Shown: positions 37,745 to 42,451 of the stretch, in pieces
How the letters are laid out: each line of letters begins with the position of its first letter
Position numbering within the stretch: position 1 is the first letter of the stretch
Assembly: GCA_031257775.1 (NCBI GenBank)
Contig: JAIROA010000109.1
Span: 1-42,451, forward strand
Reading direction: 5' to 3'
Length of the DNA stretch: 42,451 nt
Source: Synergistaceae bacterium
GTDB taxonomy: Bacteria > Synergistota > Synergistia > Synergistales > Synergistaceae
Notes under the pieces: generated by a model
What the model was told of the DNA's origin: nothing
What the model saw: only the letters and a program-made list of their open reading frames with translations
Databases searched by the model: none
Program-made: the position numbers and the translations under genes

Positions 37745-39100
37745 TTAAATGAAAATAGATGCGTCGCCGGCGCGTTCGGTGAGCCTTCCGTTTTCGTCGA
37801 GGATCCCCATCCCGACTGCCCAGCGGAAGAACTCCGGCGCCGGCTTAAGATCGAGCAGCTCCCTCAGCGTGGCGTCGTCATGATAGCTGGTATCCTGATA
37901 AGCCAGCATTACGTCATCCCCGAGCGGGACTCCCATGTAATAATTCGAGCCCGCAAGGGCAAGCAGCATCGTGGCCATCTCCTGGTCGTCCTGCTCTATT
38001 TTCGTGTGATTCGTATAGCAGGGCGCCATCCCCATCGGAAGGCCCGTGAGCTTGCCCATGAAATGATCCTCGAGGCTTGCCCTGATGATCTGGCGTCCGT
38101 CATATAGAGTCTCCGGGCCGATGAAGCCTGAGACGTTGTTTACCATGAACGGGCTGAATTTCTTCGCGAAGCCGTAGGTGCGGGCTTCGAGCGTCATCAT
38201 GTCTATGCCCTCGTTCAGTTCCAGGGACTGCTCGGATCCCTGCCCCGTCTCAAAGTACATGAGGTTCGGGCCTTTGGCCATGCCATATTTCGTTATAAGC
38301 TCGTAAGCCTCGTCGAGTATTTTTTCGCTCACCCCGAAAGCCTCGTTCGTCGACTGAGTCCCGGCCACGCTCTGAAAGAGCATGCAGGCGGGCGCTCCCT
38401 GCCTTACCGCCTCCATCTGAGTCGTGACATGGGAGAGAACGACGTTCTGAGTGGGTATCTTCCACTTCTGCATGAAGTCCCAGCTCGCGTTAAGAAGCAT
38501 TTTCGTGTTGTCCGCGTTGTCCTCGACGGGATTGATGCCTATGCAGGCATCGCCGGAGGCGTAGGAGAAGCCCTCACGTATGGACGCCAGAACCCCCGCC
38601 ACGTCGTCCGCCGGGTGATTGGGCTGTATCCTGTAGGAGAGCGTGCCGGGAAGGCCCACGCACGTGGCGCACGTAGCCCATACTCGGAGCTTTCTTGCCC
38701 CGTAAACCAGATCCATCGCCGTCATCAGTTTCGCTGTGGCAGCGACCATCTCGGAATTGAGCCCCCGGCTTACCCTACGCGCCATCTCAGGGGTCGTGCC
38801 GTGATCAAGCAGCCACTCCCGGAGATAGCCTACGGTCCAGCCCTTTATTTCATTAAACACGCTCTCGTTTATCTGGTCATCTATGACGCGGGTAACCTCG
38901 TCCTCGATAAGGGGGTTGCTCCTTATTTCGCCAAGCGTTATCTCGCTCAGAACTATCCTCGCGGCGATCCTCTCCGAAACGCTCCTCGCGCCGATGCCAA
39001 GAAGCGAGTCCCCCGACTTGTCCTCGTTCGCGCGCGCGAAGAGATCACGAAGATCCCTGAACTCGTAAGACTTGCCGGCTATCCGTGTTTTGAGTCTCAT
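37745..39100 (-). CDS. EutB paralog 1 (divergent): ethanolamine ammonia-lyase large-subunit homolog lacking the Asp362 equivalent
   Basis: Full-length EutB homolog (RIQPNHPADD, IGINPVED, YFETGQGSE, DHFMGKLTGLPMGMAPCYTNH). Asp362 position is Ala. Confidence 0.9.
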   Translation of the reverse strand: MRLKTRIAGKSYEFRDLRDLFARANEDKSGDSLLGIGARSVSERIAARIVLSEITLGEIRSNPLIEDEVTRVIDDQINESVFNEIKGWTVGYLREWLLDHGTTPEMARRVSRGLNSEMVAATAKLMTAMDLVYGARKLRVWATCATCVGLPGTLSYRIQPNHPADDVAGVLASIREGFSYASGDACIGINPVEDNADNTKMLLNASWDFMQKWKIPTQNVVLSHVTTQMEAVRQGAPACMLFQSVAGTQSTNEAFGVSEKILDEAYELITKYGMAKGPNLMYFETGQGSEQSLELNEGIDMMTLEARTYGFAKKFSPFMVNNVSGFIGPETLYDGRQIIRASLEDHFMGKLTGLPMGMAPCYTNHTKIEQDDQEMATMLLALAGSNYYMGVPLGDDVMLAYQDTSYHDDATLRELLDLKPAPEFFRWAVGMGILDENGRLTERAGDASIFI

Positions 39101-39115
39101 AGCGGAAATCCTCCG

Positions 39116-40477
39116 TTACGCGAATATTGAGAGATCGCCAGCGCGCGGCGTGAGACGCCCGTTTGCCCATATCCCCATCTTTTCCAGCCATGCCGCAAAT
39201 TCAGGGATGGGAGTCAGGCCAAGAAGCTGCCTCAAAGTCGGCGTATCGTGGAAACTTGTGCATTGATAGTTCAGCATCGGGTCGTCCCCGTGCGGAATTC
39301 CCATGAAATAATTGCAACCAGCGGACGACAGCAGCACCGCAAGGTTCTCTACGTCATTCTGGTCTGCCTTCATGTGATTCGTGTAACAGGCATCGCAGCC
39401 CATCGAGATGCCGGTCAGCTTGCCCATGAAATGATCCTCTAGCCCGGCCCGGACGACCTGCTTGCTGTCGTACAGATACTCCGGCCCGATGAATCCGACG
39501 ACCGTGTTCACCAAAAACGGCGTGTACCTCTTGGCGAACCCGTAGCAACGGGCTTCCATAGTGACCTGATCCGTGCCGTGATGCGCGTCGGACGAACACT
39601 CGGATCCCTGCCCCGTCTCGAAATACATGAGGTTCGGCCCATTGCTCTTGCCGTATTTCCTTATCGTCTCGAAGGCTTCGTCCAACACCTCAGCACTTAC
39701 GCCGAAAGCCTCGTTGCCCTTCTGCGAGCCTGCGACGCTCTGGAAGAACAGGTCGGAGGGCGCGCCCTGGCGCACGGCTTCCATCTGAGTCGTTACATGG
39801 GCAAGGACACAGCACTGCGTCGGGATGGCGAATTTCTCCTTTATTTCCGCAAAACGGTCAAGCAGCCTCTTTACATTGTCAACTGTGTCGTCGACAGGGT
39901 TGATCCCTATGACCGCGTCGCCGACTCCGTAAGAGAGCCCTTCAAAAATCGTCGCGGTCACGCCTTCCAGGTCGTCAGTCGGATGGTTTGGCTGGAGACG
40001 GGCAGCCAGGGTGCCCGCAGTGCCTATCGTCGTGTTGCAGTGGGCCTGAACCCGTATCTTTGACGCGCCGTAAATAAGATCCAGGTTGGACATTACCTTC
40101 GCGACTCCGGCAATGACCTCGCTTGTGAAGCCTCGGCTTGCCCGCTTTATATCCTCGGTGGATGTCTCGTTGGAGAGAATCCACTCGCGAAGGTCGCCTA
40201 TGGCCATATTCTGGAACTCGCCATAAATACGCTCGTTAACAGCATCCTGGATGATCCTGGTAACCTCGTCATCCTCGTAGGGAACCACAGGATTGTTTCG
40301 CAGATCCGCGACCGTGAGAGCTGACAACACCTGTTTCGCGGCAACGCGCTCAGCAACGGTTTCCGCGCCTACGCCAACCAGCCTGTCCCCTGATCGTTCC
40401 TCATTAGCCTTGCCCAAGACCTCCTTGATGTCCTTGAACTCATAGCTTTTCCCAAAGAGCCTTGTTTTTAAAATCAC
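39116..40477 (-). CDS. eutB: Ethanolamine ammonia-lyase large subunit EutB (canonical copy)
   Basis: 453 aa; R160, Q162, N193, E287, D362 and M392 fall at the same numbers as E. coli EutB (RLQPN, GINPVDD, FETGQG, SMGCDACYTNH). Confidence 0.95.
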   Translation of the reverse strand: MILKTRLFGKSYEFKDIKEVLGKANEERSGDRLVGVGAETVAERVAAKQVLSALTVADLRNNPVVPYEDDEVTRIIQDAVNERIYGEFQNMAIGDLREWILSNETSTEDIKRASRGFTSEVIAGVAKVMSNLDLIYGASKIRVQAHCNTTIGTAGTLAARLQPNHPTDDLEGVTATIFEGLSYGVGDAVIGINPVDDTVDNVKRLLDRFAEIKEKFAIPTQCCVLAHVTTQMEAVRQGAPSDLFFQSVAGSQKGNEAFGVSAEVLDEAFETIRKYGKSNGPNLMYFETGQGSECSSDAHHGTDQVTMEARCYGFAKRYTPFLVNTVVGFIGPEYLYDSKQVVRAGLEDHFMGKLTGISMGCDACYTNHMKADQNDVENLAVLLSSAGCNYFMGIPHGDDPMLNYQCTSFHDTPTLRQLLGLTPIPEFAAWLEKMGIWANGRLTPRAGDLSIFA

Positions 40478-40753
40478 CGGACGCCACCTCCATGACTTTC
40501 TCGGGTTCTATGACTCTGGATAATTTGCCGTCACGCAGTCACTGTTTTTATAGCGAGCAGCTCAGTACCGGGATACCACGCAACAAACCCGCTTTGCCAA
40601 ATCACCTCCGTCTGGCATAACAATCTATGCATCTTGCCGGATGCCTCATACGTTCTGGCAACAATTTTATAAAGACAAACTAAACTATACTTGAATAAGT
40701 GTGAATAAAATATTTTTCACAGACTGCTAAAACTACGCACCTATGTAATACGG

Positions 40754-40783
40754 AGTTTAGCACATTATTCTACAATTTTTCAA
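40754..40783 (-). promoter_or_regulatory. Candidate promoter of the eut operon (minus strand TTGAAA - 18 nt - TAAACT)
   Basis: Minus strand ttgaaaaattgtagaataatgtgctaaact, leaving a ~270-nt leader before eutB. Confidence 0.35.
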
Positions 40784-40823
40784 TGGCTGCTTTATTTATA
40801 TTTATTTTTTATAAAAATAATTA

Positions 40824-40845
40824 GCCGGCTGCCGCGGCAGCCGGC
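40824..40845 (-). terminator. Probable intrinsic terminator of glmM
   Basis: Perfect palindrome gccggctgccgcggcagccggc followed, on the minus strand, by an A/T-rich tract (taattatttttataaaaaataaata); ~25 nt beyond the glmM stop. Confidence 0.6.
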
Positions 40846-40870
40846 CGTTGCATGCCAGTGCGGGCTGGCG

Positions 40871-42244
40871 TCAATTAATTTCACCCGCTATGGATTTTAT
40901 CGCGCGCTCCAGCTCATCGCATACGGAACGCGTCACGTTTTCGTCCCTGGCTTCCACCAAAATGCGAAGGAGCGGCTCCGTTCCTGAAGAGCGAAGCAGT
41001 ATCCTGCCAGTACCGGAGAGTTTTTGCAGGGCCAGATTCCGCGCTTCTTCAAGCGCGGAGGAGGCAAGCACGCTCTCTCTGTCGGGAATGCGGATGTTCC
41101 TCAGCACCTGCGGGTACCTAGGGAATCTGTCTATCAGGGTTGAAATATCCTCCCCAAGCTCGCGGCAGGCGCGCAGGAAGAGAATGCCCGCGTTCAGGCC
41201 GTCCCCTGTGGCTACGTAGTCCAGCGCGATTATATGCCCGGATTGCTCGCCGCCAAGCCTTGCGCCCGTCTTGCGCATCATCTCGACCACATATCTGTCG
41301 CCGACCTGGCTCCTGAAAATCTCAATCCCCTCTTCCGCCATTTTCTCGTCTAAGATCATGTTGCTCATGACAGTCGACACGACGCCGCGCCCGAGCATCT
41401 CCTGCGACGCGAGGTAACGGCTGATGATCCACAGCATTATGTCCCCGTCTATGACCCTGCCCTGGCCGTCGCAGAGAAGCACCCTGTCCGTATCGCCGTC
41501 GTAAGCGAACCCGAGCATAGCTGACTCCCGTTTCACCGTTTCGGCAAGGTGATTCATGTGTATGACGCCGACGCCCTCATTTATGTTGAGCCCGTCAGGC
41601 TGAATCCCTGTATATGTCACACGCCCGCGCCAGTTTGAAAAAACGGACCTCGCTACGTCTGAAGCCGCCCCGTTCGCCGCGTCCACCACTATGGGCCAGC
41701 GGCAATCCCCTACCTGGGCGAGCTGTCCGGTAAGCCATGCCGCGTATTCGGCCACGCGCCCGCTTTCGTCGATAAGGTCGCCTATGGATGCCCCGGTGGG
41801 CCGCCAATCGTCCAGAAGATTGTCGCCAAGGTACTCCTCAATCATGGCCTCGTCGTCGTCTGAGAGCTTTGAGCCGCCGCTGTCCAGGAACTTTATCCCG
41901 TTGTACTCCGCCGGGTTGTGGGAAGCGCTGATTATGCCGCCGCCGTCGAAGCCCGCGTTCTTTATCACATAGCTCACCCCAGGAGTGGGGAACACCCCGA
42001 GGGCGTAAACGTCCGCGCCCGCGGACATCATGCCCGACGCGAGGGCTGACTCCAGCATGACCCCCGAGCGCCGCGTATCCCTTCCGACGACTACCCTGGG
42101 CCTTGGGACGCCTCTTTCAGTGAGAAAAAGGACGAAAGCGCGCCCGAGGCGCATGGCCATTTCCGGCATCATTATGCCGTTGTTCGCCACGTCGCGCACT
42201 CCATCTGTCCCAAACAGGCATCTAACCCTCTCAGGAATCACCAT
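40871..42244 (-). CDS. glmM: Phosphoglucosamine mutase
   Basis: LFGTDGVRDVAN; GGGIISASHNPAEYNGIKFLD (phosphoserine loop); DGDTDRVLLCD; GGEQSGHII; RSSGTEPLLRI. Confidence 0.95.
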   Translation of the reverse strand: MVIPERVRCLFGTDGVRDVANNGIMMPEMAMRLGRAFVLFLTERGVPRPRVVVGRDTRRSGVMLESALASGMMSAGADVYALGVFPTPGVSYVIKNAGFDGGGIISASHNPAEYNGIKFLDSGGSKLSDDDEAMIEEYLGDNLLDDWRPTGASIGDLIDESGRVAEYAAWLTGQLAQVGDCRWPIVVDAANGAASDVARSVFSNWRGRVTYTGIQPDGLNINEGVGVIHMNHLAETVKRESAMLGFAYDGDTDRVLLCDGQGRVIDGDIMLWIISRYLASQEMLGRGVVSTVMSNMILDEKMAEEGIEIFRSQVGDRYVVEMMRKTGARLGGEQSGHIIALDYVATGDGLNAGILFLRACRELGEDISTLIDRFPRYPQVLRNIRIPDRESVLASSALEEARNLALQKLSGTGRILLRSSGTEPLLRILVEARDENVTRSVCDELERAIKSIAGEIN

Positions 42245-42325
42245 AAAACAACCACTCCTCGATTTCGCAAGATAATGAAAGAACCCGTTCTGATTCTAAC
42301 TGACCGCGGCGCGATCTTATTCTAA

Positions 42326-42451
42326 TTCCAAATCAACTCATGACAGACGAGTTGATTTGGAAAAAACCTCGGGCGCTTCGCGTTGGGCGCAACATTGCGT
42401 TGCGCTATTCCGATTCTAAATCAAATTATGGTTCATTTGATTTAGAATCGG
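42326..42451. repeat. Cluster of three consecutive hairpins upstream of glmM, running to the window edge
   Basis: Stem 1 ttccaaatcaactc/gagttgatttggaa (42326-42362); stem 2 gcgcaac/gttgcgc (42387-42405); stem 3 perfect 17 bp ccgattctaaatcaaat/atttgatttagaatcgg (42410-42451). Confidence 0.85.

Noticed and set aside
38429-39130. Antisense ORFs across the eutB genes (e.g. 233 aa)
   Set aside because: Antisense shadow of conserved eutB sequence with no homology features.
40478-40820. AdoCbl riboswitch or EutV (ANTAR) dual-hairpin leader upstream of eutB
   Set aside because: Could not find a B12-box-like consensus or two matched hairpins with the expected A/G hexaloop pattern; reported only as an unassigned leader.
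1-42451. tRNA/rRNA genes, prophage or IS transposase
   Set aside because: None recognised on either strand by reading; no transposase motifs or tRNA cloverleaf with CCA-adjacent consensus seen, though small RNAs cannot be excluded without a covariance scan.

Overview
The window is a gene-dense bacterial chromosomal segment of moderately high GC. From gene content I guess Synergistota-like, but this is inference. From left to right it contains: (1) the 3' part of a very large flagellin; (2) an overlapping thrC-thrB-lysC-asd cluster; (3) a minus-strand lipid A/L-Ara4N (arn) operon with ArnA split into two genes and no arnB in view; (4) a DUF2207-like membrane protein, an FMN reductase, a CapA-like protein and an MtnK-like kinase; (5) the Memo/AMMECR1/radical-SAM triad; (6) an NlpC/P60 SH3 hydrolase, a stand-alone homoserine dehydrogenase without an ACT domain, and MscS; (7) a tandem, structured ~95-nt intergenic repeat; (8) an orphan PilY1-like giant plus a small secreted peptide; (9) a DUF1538 membrane protein with a double P-II-like protein; (10) a C5-methyltransferase with a DUF4928-like nuclease candidate; (11) a compact ethanolamine utilisation operon (eutB'-eutB''-C-L-H-Q-A); (12) glmM. 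The strongest lead is the tandem duplication of eutB. One copy keeps the canonical ethanolamine-binding residues. The second lacks the Asp aligned to E. coli Asp362 (Ala instead) and has neighbouring active-site changes, suggesting a B12-dependent lyase subunit with altered substrate or role that shares a single EutC and a minimal (EutL-only) microcompartment locus. All calls come from reading the sequence; no database searches were run.
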